Assembly (NCBI GenBank): GCA_015350385.1
Contig: WNKI01000001.1
Location: 11,299,338 to 11,363,337 of the forward strand
DNA length: 64,000 bases
DNA from: Aculops lycopersici
Lineage: Eukaryota > Arthropoda > Arachnida > Trombidiformes > Eriophyidae
Reading direction: 5' to 3'
The notes below the pieces were generated by a model that saw only the letters and a list, made by a program, of their open reading frames with translations, did not search any database and was not told the origin of the DNA. This document shows, one piece after another, positions 1-10,397 of the stretch. Each line of letters opens with the position of its first letter. Positions within the stretch are counted from its first letter, which is position 1. Made by a program: the position numbers and the translations under genes.

Positions 1-1887
1 AGAGAGAGAGAGAGCGAGCGAGTGAGCCGGCGGCTAATGAGAATCAGCGGCCAACCCGCTAATGCACACACGGCGTCGCCGGCCAACCTGCTTGCATTTG
101 GCGGTGGGAACCGGCGCGACGTCTTTTTGTTGTCTTCTTCGTCTTTGTCGGTAGTTGAAAGCAAAGTATGAGTGGCGGCGCGCATAACCGGACCAACTGG
201 CTTGTTGCGATGGCCATCGTCATTGCCTTGCGGCAAGACGACGTGAGCAAGTGAGAGCAGCCTATTGGGGAGTGAGAGCGGGAGAGGGAGTTAAAGATGC
301 GGAGCAACTGGCGAGTGTCCAACAGCAGCAGCAGCAACAACAACAACAACAACAACAATATCAGGTGGTGGTGGTGTGCAACAAGTGGTTGCAGTGTGGG
401 TAACGGTTTCCACTCTCACTGGCTAACTCACCCAATCGCTCGCTCACTCACAAAAACCACTTGCAGAGCAGCTCAGCGGCGGTTGCATAACTCTACGCTT
501 CTCTTCCTTAACGGCGCGCGCAGCAGATTTGCCACCGATGTGATGCACTGTGCATCATGCACACAGGTAACTAATTTGCAAGCAAGCGAGTCTCACTTTA
601 TCGCCGTAGACTAAGAGCATCAGCATCAGCGGCGGCTTCCAACGAGGAGTCAGGATTTGAGCGGCACTATTTCAATCAAACTCGCGTCTCATTATCGAGC
701 CGAACAGGTAGGCAGGCTAATGCTCGAGCGGGCGGGCAGGCGAGTAAGCAGGCGGATAAGCAGCCTTCTGAGCTGAGGAGAGAAAGAGTCTAGTCTAATA
801 AATTAGTTTTCAATTCATTACTTAGAATGCTAGTCACGGGGACGGTACCGCTGGTGCTGCCGCCACCGCCGCTGCTCTGGCTTTCGTCGCGCCAAGCGGC
901 CAGAGAGCACTTGTTGACTAGTGTCGAGCGAGTAAACTGGTCAGCCGCTAAGCTAGCTAGCTGGTGAAGCCAGCTAGCTTGCCGGCTATCAATGGGAGAC
1001 GCAGCAACAGGTAAGATTACACAGGTGGGGTCATCGTCTTTGTCTGCGGCTTTCGCTTTTACTTTGCTCTTGCTCTCACTCTCGCTTATGCACACAGCGC
1101 GAGCGAAAGTGACCAGCCGGCGAGGGCGGAGGTAACGGGCGAGTTAGTCTGCTTGAGGTAACGGGCAAGTTTCAATTTGTTAATTTTTGCTCTCCTCTTG
1201 CATGTTGTTGAGCTGCCGCCTCAATTTCATCACACGCCACCGCCAACCAGAAGAAGGAAGAGCCAGCGCCTTTGATAGGGTACCAGTTAGGTATAGTGAG
1301 TGAGAGTATGCGGCACCAGTTAAGGCAGAGCTAACCAACAACAACAACCACTACCACGCTAACATCATCATCATCAGCGGCAGCACCATCAACGACACAA
1401 CAACAACAAACATCAGAGGCATTTGTAGTAGTACTAAAAGCGGCAGTAGTGGTAGCAGTTACATCAGTAGCATCGAAATCGTTCCTTTGGTCGGTCGTTT
1501 TTGAAAGAAGTAGAACATACATCTCAACTAATAGCAAGCGAACTAAACGTTTTCGCTTGCTCATTTGTTATTTAACTCTTAACCAACAAACATCAACTAA
1601 ATCAACATTACAAAGTATATAATTTTAAATTATAGTAGAAGCAACAAGTAGAAACCCCAGTCTTAAGTTAAATTGTTTAGTTTAGTTTTAGTTTTGCTTC
1701 TGTCACTTTAAATTGAGAGATTGATAGAGATAGACCAACAGTAGAGGATACAAACACAAACACACAGAGAACCTAGAGATCCACTGAGACTCTAGCATTC
1801 ATCAATTATTTTTGTTATCATCTCAAACTAGCTCAACAAGTAGACAGCAATCAAAGAAAGACAAAACAACACACATACACATCCAAA
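1..1887. other. Upstream non-coding region of the Gly-rich gene
   Basis: I see no convincing gene here. The stretch begins with a short AG run (1-14) and contains CAA/CAG runs near 320-360 and CAAC-rich DNA near 1335-1420. Around 1615-1635 there is a TATATAATTTT stretch followed by A/T-rich and then CA-rich DNA up to the start codon at 1888. This could be the core promoter and 5' UTR of the Gly-rich gene, but the transcription start is not defined by sequence alone. Open frames here are low-complexity shadows. Confidence 0.5.
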
Positions 1888-2931
1888 ATGGCAAATTATT
1901 TCAAATTATCGGCCATGTTTATTCTGGCCATCGTTGTGCTAAACCTCATCTTGGTTAGCCAAGTTCAAGAGACTCAAGCAATGAGCAAGAAGAAGATGAT
2001 AAAGAAACTGAAGGAGCTATTGCCCTTGTTGGCTTTAATGAAGGCCAAGAAGAAGTACATCCTACTACCAATCCCCCTTCCAATGCAAACAAAGACCCAA
2101 AAGACCTACTCCAGCTACCAGGCTCAACCATCCTACCCACAACCATCCTACCAGGAGCCATCCTATCCACAAGCCTCTTCCGGTTCGGAGGGAGGCGCAG
2201 GTGGTTACGGGGGTGAGCAGGGCGCCGGCAAGTACGGCGACTCTGGAGCCAACGAGCAGGGATCCTACGGGGGCGCAATGGCCTCGTTGGGCGGCGGCTA
2301 CGGCGCTGGCGCTAGCGAGCAACAGGGCAAGTCAGCTGGTGCCGGCCAATCATACGGCGGCTCATACGACGACGCCGGTTCAGACGCCGGAGCTGGAGCC
2401 GGAGGCGACTCGTACGGATCGGGCGCCAGCGGATACGGAGCCGGAAGCGGAAGTGGCCACGGAGCGGAGGGCGGCGACTCGTACGGATCAAGCGGCGCTA
2501 GCTCGTCGAGCGGCGCCTACCCACCAAAGGCCTCGAGCTACAGCCAGACTGCCGCCTATGGCGCCAGTCTTACCAACTCGGGCGCTGGAGCGGCCGGCGG
2601 ATACGGCGGAAGCTCGTCGGGCGGATACGGCGGAAGCTCTGCGGGCGGCTACGGCGGCAGCTCGGGAATGGGAAGCTCAATCATGAGCGGCAGCTACCCA
2701 TCGGGCGGAAGCGGCGGCTACGGCGCGGGTGCCTCGGCCGGCGGAGCCGAGGGCTACGGAGCGGGCGCCTCGAGCGGCGGATACGGATCCTCAATGTCCT
2801 CAATGGCCGGCGGCTACGGAGCTGGCGCCTCGGCCGGTGGATACGGAGCCTCAGCTTCCGCTGGCGGCTACGGATCCAGCGGAGCCTCGTCGGGTTCATA
2901 CGGAGCCTCAGCGGGATCTGCTCCATACTAA
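1888..2931 (+). CDS. Secreted Gly/Tyr/Ser/Ala-rich repeat protein (cuticle-, shell- or silk-like)
   Basis: This 347-residue protein starts with a clear signal peptide (about residues 1-31, hydrophobic FILAIVVLNLILVSQ, ending near ETQA). A short basic and hydrophobic block follows (about 32-67, with KKKMIKKLKELLPLLALMKAKKKY and then LLPIPLP). Next comes a Tyr/Pro/Ser spacer built on SYPQPSYQEPSYP. From about residue 98 to the end, the chain is made of irregular repeats of GGYG, GAGAS and GSYG type. It has no Cys outside the signal region and no enzymatic domain. Composition and secretion suggest an extracellular structural protein of cuticle, egg shell or silk, but the exact role is inferred. 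The GC-rich repeat half keeps one long frame with Tyr at regular spacing, so it is a real CDS. It appears to be a single exon. No close neighbour informs its function. Confidence 0.85.
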   Translation: MANYFKLSAMFILAIVVLNLILVSQVQETQAMSKKKMIKKLKELLPLLALMKAKKKYILLPIPLPMQTKTQKTYSSYQAQPSYPQPSYQEPSYPQASSGSEGGAGGYGGEQGAGKYGDSGANEQGSYGGAMASLGGGYGAGASEQQGKSAGAGQSYGGSYDDAGSDAGAGAGGDSYGSGASGYGAGSGSGHGAEGGDSYGSSGASSSSGAYPPKASSYSQTAAYGASLTNSGAGAAGGYGGSSSGGYGGSSAGGYGGSSGMGSSIMSGSYPSGGSGGYGAGASAGGAEGYGAGASSGGYGSSMSSMAGGYGAGASAGGYGASASAGGYGSSGASSGSYGASAGSAPY

Positions 2932-3790
2932 ACTATAAACTAAAAAAAGATAATATATAATATCTAACTAAATAGAAGTTAGTAGAAGTAGTAGAAGTAA
3001 CTTAGCAACCATTTGGTTCACTTTTTTCGGTAACCTGATTCCGTTTGGCGCCAATCAACGTGACCATCTGAAAGCTAATGTGAAAAGACCAATCAACCAC
3101 CACAACAACTAGCACCTTCATCCACCACAACCACCACCACCACAACACACCCACAATATATTGCACAGATACAAATTTTTATACTGACAGAAAGACAAAT
3201 AGATAGAAAGACATACACACACACTTAACCCTCACCTGGCCGGAAGCGGGGCTCACCTGGCCACCTGATTGAGATTTATAAACTCACGCAAACGGTGTGC
3301 TAATTAATCTCGCTGCAGGTGGCAGCTAGGGGTCCAGCTAATGGCCACTTAAGTGTGACGTGACGAGAGGCGCGTCACGAAGCATTGTGATCGATGTCGC
3401 GCGTGATTCGACTATCACTAAACTAGTCTCGACATCAATGGAAAGAGTCGATACATATACATCTATATATTTGTATATATATATATATCGACTAAGAGAA
3501 AGATTAGAAGAGGACAATTAAAGCGCTTCGTCGTCGCACTGCTGGGAATAGCCAAGCTCATAGTCATGGAACAAGAGATAGAATGTAATACAGTACAACA
3601 CAACTGATAGTTTAGTAAAATGTTAAAATCCTAACTGACTCCACGTTATTTGATTACTTTTTTGCACGTCAGCCTTTTTGTTGGTCTATATTTCAACATT
3701 CTTCCATTACACATCTCCACTTTTCCAAGTTTAGTTTGCATATTTTTACTTTGACTTCAAATTTAAGATCAGAGTAAAAATATATGGAAA
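2932..3790. other. Intergenic region between the Gly-rich gene and the guanylyl cyclase
   Basis: The proximal part is A/T-rich and presumably the 3' UTR of the Gly-rich gene. Near 3273-3282 there is a TTTATAAAC stretch that could serve as a TATA element for the downstream cyclase gene. A TA/AT microsatellite lies near 3460-3490. I see no further gene. Confidence 0.4.
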
Positions 3791-6700
3791 ATGGCGACAG
3801 GTTTATTTCCGCTTCTATTTGCAAGTGTTTATTTATTGTTCATATTTCCAGCTCTCATAAGTAACCTACAGATAAACAGTAACAAAACTTCAGCAAAAAT
3901 TTTAGCCCTCTTCTCGGGGACAAATAACGATTTGGGATTAGACCACCGACTTGGCCGCCAGGTTCTCAAGTTGGCCATTGAAAGAGCCAAGTCTTTGCAT
4001 CCAAATGAACTGGAAGATATTCAGTTGATTGTGCAACACGACGACACCGATTGCAACAACTTGAACTCGCTACCAAATTGGCTAGCTGAACAGTATTATA
4101 TTGACTACCAGTCTAGAGAGAGTAGCGAGTGTGGCCGGCAAAAGTTGGCTTCCATTGGAAGTGGAATCGATGAGAAGAAGGGATGTAGTAACAGTGATTT
4201 GGATGGCCGCTTGCTGGATGCAGCACTGGAGAGTCCATTGGATCATCACAGTTACAATGGATCTTCAATTGGGATCACAAATATACACCATCGAATTAAG
4301 AGAGAAGCCAATAGAAGAGATGTAAAACAAACAGGTCGTTGGCTACATAGACAGGTGGATGCAATTCTCGGTCCATCCTGCGACTACCTCGTTGATTTGG
4401 TCGCTCGTATGGCCGCCTTCTGGGGCAAGCCCATCTACACAATGACCTCTGTGGGCGCCGGATTCTCGAGAAAAGATATTTACTCAACTCTAACTCGTCT
4501 ATCTCCATCAATCGATCACTTAATCATGTTTATGCTGAAGGTATTGGAAAAGTTCAAATGGCGCCACTTGGCAATTATAGCGGACAGGAGCCAAGTTGAA
4601 AATGTGATTCTATTGGAGAATCTACAAAAAACCATTGATCGTCAGCGCTACTTGATTCCCATCGACCGGAAGTTGTTCTTTTATTCGGAGGATAAATTTG
4701 ATCCAACTTCAAATCAAACTAAAAAATCCATGATCCAAGAAGACCTAGAGGTGACGCTGACTTTGTGCTCACCGGAAGCGAAGCGCGTCTTGCTGGAGGC
4801 CAAAAAAGTGGCCAGAGTTTTCGCCCTTCTCATCAACGATCATCAGATGGCTCGCCGCCTTCTACTGTGCGCCTACGAGTTGGGCATGAACAATGGCGAG
4901 TATAGTTTTTTAGCATTTAATCTGGGATTAAAGTCAACAGGTGCCGTCGCTTTTGACTCTTCGGTTAGTCAATCAACTGATGCAGCGGGCAGCAATCGAG
5001 TCAACCAAAGAGGGAGAGCCGGTGCTAGTGGTGGTACTGGTGGCTCTGGACGTTCAAGCGGCAGTCCAGGTGGGGGGAATGGAAATGGCAACTCGCTAAA
5101 CGTGCATCAAAACTTTGATTGGTACTCAGCGGAGGACGAGGTAAATAATTTGATTGCAAGACAAATGTACGAGTCTCTTATGGTCTTTTCGGTGGATTTG
5201 CCCACAAGCGATGAGTTCAACTTGTTTGTTGAGCAAACACTCGACATGACCCATCAGGAATACCCGAGTATCAGGTTTGAACGCTCTAGCATTGGACCAG
5301 TGGCTGTGGCCTTGCACGACAGTTTGCTCTTGGCAGTGGAGGCCCTGATCCAATCTGACCGGAAGCTTGCCACGGAACAAGCGGCGGCCAACAAGGTGCA
5401 GTCGACAACCGCCGGCGATCACGAGGACATCAACTCGTTGAAATTCAACGATGCCCAAGAGTTGAGTTTGGAGGAGCAAGCGCAGAAGGCGCAAGACGAT
5501 CACTCGCGGGTACCGCTTATGTGGAACCAACGCTATTCTCATGGACTAATTAGTAGTCTTCAAATTAACACTAACGGAGACCAGGAGCTCGACTATGTGC
5601 TTAGTGACTTGGAACCGGAAATGGGATTAATGAGGCCAGTGGCCAGTTACTCAAAGGAGAAGCGAGCTGTTCAATTATTGCCCAATAGCTACATTCATTG
5701 GCCCATGCGAATGAATGCCGCTAAGAACCAGATGCTCGACAATGACGAGCCGCCGCCTGACGAGCCTGAATGTGGATTCACAGGTGAGGCCGAGCGTTGC
5801 GTTGATCGACAAAATCTCTACGCTGCCCTTTGTGTTGTGGCCCTTCTCGCCTCAATTATCGCCACAGTCGCAACCATTAGTTTGAGGCAATACTATCATA
5901 TTAAGTATCAGATGCAACTCGACGATTATTGGTGGCGAATCAACTGGTGCGACTTGCAGTTTTTACAAGCAGCCGGATCGCTCAACTCCAACGCACAAAG
6001 CGTAGTTCATGCCATTAAAACAGGTGGCTCCATCATTTCAGTTGGTAACGAGAGCGGAAGCGGATACGGCGCCAGCTTGGTGGTTGCAAAGCCGCACGAG
6101 GTCCGCAGAGCACTGGCTCGTTCAGGAGCCACGACCGACGTTTCCGGTGGAGAAGGCGGCGGCGGCCGCGGCTCGAATGTGGCTGAGAGTGCAACAGGTG
6201 GCGATTTAGCTGGCAAACAGCAAGACTTTATGGGCAACCGGAATCGACGAGCTGCAATCTCGGTTATCGTTACCTCGGAGTCGATGGACAAGGGTGGCGC
6301 TCAGTTGCAGCAGAAAAATAGAACCAGCACAACAGGAAGGAGTGAAGCAGGAACCAGAGTCTCGAGTTTGGTTGATAACTCCTGCATCATTAGGTCGGAA
6401 TTCAGCGCTGTGGTGAAGGCTTCGCTGTTGGCCATGTACAAGAATGAGCTAGTAATCGTGAAGAGACTAAACGCAACCACTATTGAGATTTCGAGAGAGT
6501 TGTTGGTCGAGCTAAAGTCAATTAGGGAGTTGATTTGCGACAACTTGGCCAAGTTTATCGGATTGTGCATCGAACCTGATAGGCTATCCATCGTGTATGA
6601 GTATTGTTCGCGGGGAAGTCTGCAAGACATGCTCTTGAATGAGTCGGTTTCCATGGACTGGACTCTAAAGTACTCGATCATTGGTGACCTCTTGAGTGGA

Positions 6701-9190
6701 TTGAATTTCATCCATACCACGCTGCTGGATTTCCATGGACGATTGAAGTCGACAAATTTGGTACTAGACTCTAGATTCACAGTTAAGATTACAGATTTCG
6801 GCTTGCAAAATCTCTACAATCAAGTTGAACCAATCGAGAACAGGCAAAAGGATGAGGATATTGGAGAGGAGTGCGACGACGATGACGATGCTCATAGTGT
6901 CGCCCACAGCGTCGCGCAAAGTTTACACCAGTCGCGTGGTGGAACAGCAAACAGGAAGTTGTCCGTTAGTCAGCTCACCTGCAACATGGACTCCGTCTCG
7001 ATGCGAGCCGAGAATACCCGACAGACCTCCTCGATAGGTGGTGGCGGGTCTATCGGTGCCGAACGGGCAATGAGGTTCAAGAATCGCGGTCCCATGCGCT
7101 ACTATTGGACGGCACCGGAGCATTTGCGTAGCCGTAACCCACACTCCAGTGGAAGTAAACGCGGCGACATCTATGCTCTTGGCATCATACTATCCGAAAT
7201 TCTAACTCGCAAGGAACCCTATCACTATGGTACCAATGCAAAGCCCCATTGGCCGACCATAAGAAAGACCCGAAGGCACCAGCAGGCTGCTGCTACAGCT
7301 GCGGCACCGAGCGGAGGAATGACAGGTGGCTCCGATATTGGCCTCAACAGGTCAAGTCAGTTGGAGTCATGCGCTTCCGAGACTTCAGGTACGATCGGTT
7401 CGCTGATTGGCCGACAAGCTCGCAAGGCACAGAGTAAATTGAGACGTAACACGGCGACAGTGAAGCCAACGAAGCAGCATCAGGTGGTCGCCGGTGTTGG
7501 TGGCATCGTATCTGGTGTCACGAGTGATGCGCCGGAAGTTATGTCCATAGCCAACGACTCGGAGAGTTTGGTTTCGGGCGCTTCCTCCCATCAAAGTGGC
7601 GCAACTGCCCTGGCGTCGCCTAATGCAGGGGTAGGTTCGGTGCAAGGCACTCCGGTTACTAGTGCGACAGGTGGGCCAAATCGGGGCAAGAGAATAAGTA
7701 TAACCATGGCCATCGACGAGGAGCCGGTGGATAAAACGGAGGCAGACGAGGCGCTGGACGAGATGGGCGCTGGACCTTGTGAGTTGGGGCTGACGAGAGA
7801 GAGCAAAGAGAAGCGATTGGATCCGGAGGAAATTTTGGACCAGCTTAGAATGGGCATCGAGCCGGAACCCGTGCGACCTTACCTGCCCAACTATGTGCTG
7901 GCCGACACCAACCCTAAGCTTGTCGACGTGATGCGCGCCTGCTGGTCCGAGGCGCCCAATATGCGGCCCACTGTTGCTCAGGTACGACAACAACTCCGCC
8001 GCATGACCCACGGCGCCGTGTCCAAGAATTACCTCGACAATCTTTTGGATCGGCTGCAAAACTATGCAGCCAACCTGGAGCGCATAGTCGACAGCAAGAG
8101 TGCTGATATTGTCGAGGAGAAACAAAGGACAGAGGAGTTGTTGTATCAGTTGGTACCCAAATTTGTGGCCGACAAGCTGAAGCGCAACGAGCCCATCGTA
8201 CCTCAAGTCTTCGATGGGGTGACCATATTTTTCAGCGACATTGTGGGCTTCGAGAAGTACTCTTCAGTGATGAGTCCTTGTGAGCTAGTCGACCTTCTCA
8301 ACAACATTTATTCCTCCTTTGAGTCCATCATTAGCTCCTTCGATGTCACCAAGATTGAGGTCATTCTAGACCAGTACCTGGTGGCTGCAGGTATTTCCCT
8401 CGAGCAACAAAACCAAGAGGCTTATGGAGCGGGTCAGCAGGTGGCTGCAGCTGCAACTACAAAATCTAAACAAGAAGAGATCAACGAGAATGTAGACAGT
8501 TTCGACAAAAACGAGGATTCAACGGGAAACAAATCAAAGAAACTTGGCAAACCAAAGAGGAAAATCCTAGGAGCCATACGCTTGAGCTCGTCGGAGGAGA
8601 AGGCCAATCGGTCAAGCCTCGAACAGGGTGACGGGCCAAGTTCTGCCGAACGAAGTGGGAGTCAGGATGGCAACAAAACGGGCGACCAGAGTGCTTTAGA
8701 TCACCTTAACTCCTTTGACTCTAACCACTACAAGCGAACGAGTGCAGAGCAGATAGCCCGAATGGCTCTTTGTATCCGCGACCTCGTCAAGTCCTTTCAC
8801 TTCCGGCAAAATTTAAGCGCGTCCAAGAGGCGAGCAGCGCAGCAGGCAACTGATGCAACCGGAACTCAGGACAACGAGGACTCAACAACAGGTGGCAGTA
8901 AGGTGGGAAATATTGTAGCGGCCACCTTCAACATCAGGATCGGGATTCATTCGGGTAAAGTCTGCGCCGGAATCGTGGGCGTTAAGAGGCCCAAATATTG
9001 TCTCATCGGCGATACAGTTAATGTAGCCTCGCGTATGCACACCAATAGTAAGGCAAATCGCATTCAAATCTCGGCCGACACTAGGGAGTTACTTAAAATG
9101 GTGCCAGGATTCAATCTCGAACCCAGAGGCCGCATCGAGGTCAAGGGGAAGGGAACCATGGAAACCTATTGGCTCGAGTCGTCGTATTAG
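3791..9190 (+). CDS. Receptor-type (membrane) guanylyl cyclase, intronless
   Basis: This single-exon protein of 1799 residues would make cGMP from GTP at the membrane. Order of parts: hydrophobic leader (about 6-23); extracellular ligand-binding domain (ANF-receptor type) with the family block VDAILGPSCDYLVDL near 189-203; one membrane helix (about 676-699); kinase-homology domain (about 857-1400); coiled-coil linker; cyclase domain (about 1475-1799). The kinase-homology domain keeps DFG (1002-1004), APE (about 1108-1110) and GDIYALG (1125), but HRD is replaced by FHGRLKSTN, as in pseudokinase domains of this family. Cyclase residues are intact: metal-binding D1483 and D1527, guanine-recognising E1523 and C1737, catalytic N1744 and R1748. 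At 1799 residues it is far longer than the usual 1000-1200. Polar low-complexity insertions occur in the ectodomain (about 407-436), after DFG, after the APE/GDIY lobe (about 1143-1345) and inside the cyclase domain (about 1532-1650 and 1673-1710). The ligand is unknown. Confidence 0.93.
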   Translation: MATGLFPLLFASVYLLFIFPALISNLQINSNKTSAKILALFSGTNNDLGLDHRLGRQVLKLAIERAKSLHPNELEDIQLIVQHDDTDCNNLNSLPNWLAEQYYIDYQSRESSECGRQKLASIGSGIDEKKGCSNSDLDGRLLDAALESPLDHHSYNGSSIGITNIHHRIKREANRRDVKQTGRWLHRQVDAILGPSCDYLVDLVARMAAFWGKPIYTMTSVGAGFSRKDIYSTLTRLSPSIDHLIMFMLKVLEKFKWRHLAIIADRSQVENVILLENLQKTIDRQRYLIPIDRKLFFYSEDKFDPTSNQTKKSMIQEDLEVTLTLCSPEAKRVLLEAKKVARVFALLINDHQMARRLLLCAYELGMNNGEYSFLAFNLGLKSTGAVAFDSSVSQSTDAAGSNRVNQRGRAGASGGTGGSGRSSGSPGGGNGNGNSLNVHQNFDWYSAEDEVNNLIARQMYESLMVFSVDLPTSDEFNLFVEQTLDMTHQEYPSIRFERSSIGPVAVALHDSLLLAVEALIQSDRKLATEQAAANKVQSTTAGDHEDINSLKFNDAQELSLEEQAQKAQDDHSRVPLMWNQRYSHGLISSLQINTNGDQELDYVLSDLEPEMGLMRPVASYSKEKRAVQLLPNSYIHWPMRMNAAKNQMLDNDEPPPDEPECGFTGEAERCVDRQNLYAALCVVALLASIIATVATISLRQYYHIKYQMQLDDYWWRINWCDLQFLQAAGSLNSNAQSVVHAIKTGGSIISVGNESGSGYGASLVVAKPHEVRRALARSGATTDVSGGEGGGGRGSNVAESATGGDLAGKQQDFMGNRNRRAAISVIVTSESMDKGGAQLQQKNRTSTTGRSEAGTRVSSLVDNSCIIRSEFSAVVKASLLAMYKNELVIVKRLNATTIEISRELLVELKSIRELICDNLAKFIGLCIEPDRLSIVYEYCSRGSLQDMLLNESVSMDWTLKYSIIGDLLSGLNFIHTTLLDFHGRLKSTNLVLDSRFTVKITDFGLQNLYNQVEPIENRQKDEDIGEECDDDDDAHSVAHSVAQSLHQSRGGTANRKLSVSQLTCNMDSVSMRAENTRQTSSIGGGGSIGAERAMRFKNRGPMRYYWTAPEHLRSRNPHSSGSKRGDIYALGIILSEILTRKEPYHYGTNAKPHWPTIRKTRRHQQAAATAAAPSGGMTGGSDIGLNRSSQLESCASETSGTIGSLIGRQARKAQSKLRRNTATVKPTKQHQVVAGVGGIVSGVTSDAPEVMSIANDSESLVSGASSHQSGATALASPNAGVGSVQGTPVTSATGGPNRGKRISITMAIDEEPVDKTEADEALDEMGAGPCELGLTRESKEKRLDPEEILDQLRMGIEPEPVRPYLPNYVLADTNPKLVDVMRACWSEAPNMRPTVAQVRQQLRRMTHGAVSKNYLDNLLDRLQNYAANLERIVDSKSADIVEEKQRTEELLYQLVPKFVADKLKRNEPIVPQVFDGVTIFFSDIVGFEKYSSVMSPCELVDLLNNIYSSFESIISSFDVTKIEVILDQYLVAAGISLEQQNQEAYGAGQQVAAAATTKSKQEEINENVDSFDKNEDSTGNKSKKLGKPKRKILGAIRLSSSEEKANRSSLEQGDGPSSAERSGSQDGNKTGDQSALDHLNSFDSNHYKRTSAEQIARMALCIRDLVKSFHFRQNLSASKRRAAQQATDATGTQDNEDSTTGGSKVGNIVAATFNIRIGIHSGKVCAGIVGVKRPKYCLIGDTVNVASRMHTNSKANRIQISADTRELLKMVPGFNLEPRGRIEVKGKGTMETYWLESSY

Positions 9191-9804
9191 ATGTTTAATT
9201 ATGGCTTCAAGTGAGCAATATCCGATGTTCATTCATGTCTTTAAGATGGCTTTTGTGGAAGCCTACATCCAACTCTGGATGGCTCCAAGATGAAGGCCAG
9301 TGGACTTAGTTTTGTCAGACAAAATCTACTATCGATGTCAAAATTCATTTTAGAGGGTTTCTATTCCTTTCACGAGGTTCAGTGAATGTTTGCTACGAGT
9401 TTGGAGCTTCTAGAAAAGGCGTTTGATGATAAAACAACAGATAAGTCTTGGAAGGGTCATAAGTGTGTTCCAGAAACCTATCGTCGAAATATTACGGGAG
9501 ATGATGTTCTGAATTTGGCCTGAAACTGCTCAGAAGTGTTCGAAATTTGGAAACTATTGCACAACCGGGTCGCCCTCGGGCCCCTTGACCACCTAGCGAC
9601 GTGAATCAAGATGAAGCTTGTTCAGAAATGCTGACGCTCTCGGAAGCGTATGCAATCGATCCGCCGAGTAGAGCTAATTACACCGAAAAAAACCGCTTCC
9701 AAAAGTCACCTCTAATTCCGAAGTTATGATAGCTAGCAGGAAAATAAACATTGCAATCGACTTGGAAGTTGCATTCTGAGCATCCGGTTGCCTTAAATGT
9801 CTGC
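9191..9804. other. Region 3' of the guanylyl cyclase
   Basis: This is presumably 3' UTR and then intergenic DNA. A small open frame runs on the plus strand from about 9387 (43 codons, ending near 9522), and a second frame of similar length lies near 9600-9728. Neither resembles a family I recognise. The only clear poly(A) signal is the one at 9743. Confidence 0.3.
9743..9748 (+). terminator. Candidate poly(A) signal of the guanylyl cyclase
   Basis: AATAAA lies about 550 bases after the cyclase stop codon, the first perfect copy I found on this strand. A more upstream, non-canonical signal cannot be excluded. Confidence 0.4.
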
Positions 9805-10090
9805 AATCGTGTATAGTTTCTGCAATTTAGATGTCACCTAAAAACAGTTTTCTTTGCCGTAATCCCTGCAACTTGTAGATTCGATTCTGATCCCAGTTTA
9901 CTGCTTCGGCACTCTTGGACGAGCTGCATAGAGGCTCGCGGCGCTAGGTTCTCGCGGGGTCCCACGAAGTATTCGATGTCCAATGTCCACCAAATTTTCA
10001 ACACTTCTGCGGAGGTACGTGGCTCGGTCCGGGAACCCTCAACCGATGGATCTGGACGCAAGGTTCTAGGATTATGCTCATGACCGACTC
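9805..10090. repeat. Diverged direct repeat, copy A
   Basis: Shared with copy B about 600 bases downstream, same orientation. Matching blocks include CGTGTATAxTTTCTGCAA, GATGTCxCCTxxAAACAG and, further on, GGGAACCCT followed by CGATGG and then TATGCTCA. On the minus strand both copies can be read with similar peptide words, here broken by an in-frame stop. It may be a decayed duplicated coding segment or mobile-element remnant. I do not recognise the family. Confidence 0.6.
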
Positions 10091-10397
10091 AAGACTCTAG
10101 AATCACATCCGAGCAGATAATTCCTTAGCCGGAGTTATCTTTTGAATGCAATTTGCTTCAATACCTTACTCTTGGCTTAACAAGGCGATTTAGCCCGAGT
10201 TTTGGAATGTTCACGTTGAGGGTACCCTCGGCGATAGATTTAGCTATGGACGCCGTTTACAACTCTGTTGTCATAATAAGCAAGAAAATGCATACGCAAT
10301 GCACGATTCGCTATATGTTGTGCACGGTGAAGACGACTTTACCTAAGAATCACCCATAGATCGGAAGTTGTACCCTTCGTGGTGATGGAGGGGCCCC

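Noticed and set aside
1955..2938. Overlapping frames inside the Gly-rich gene on both strands
   Set aside because: Arg/Ala/Pro-rich shadows of a GC-rich repeat; only the secreted frame has a signal peptide and sensible composition.
7385..8206. 273-codon minus-strand frame inside the guanylyl cyclase
   Set aside because: Antisense to conserved kinase and coiled-coil sequence; no domain of its own.
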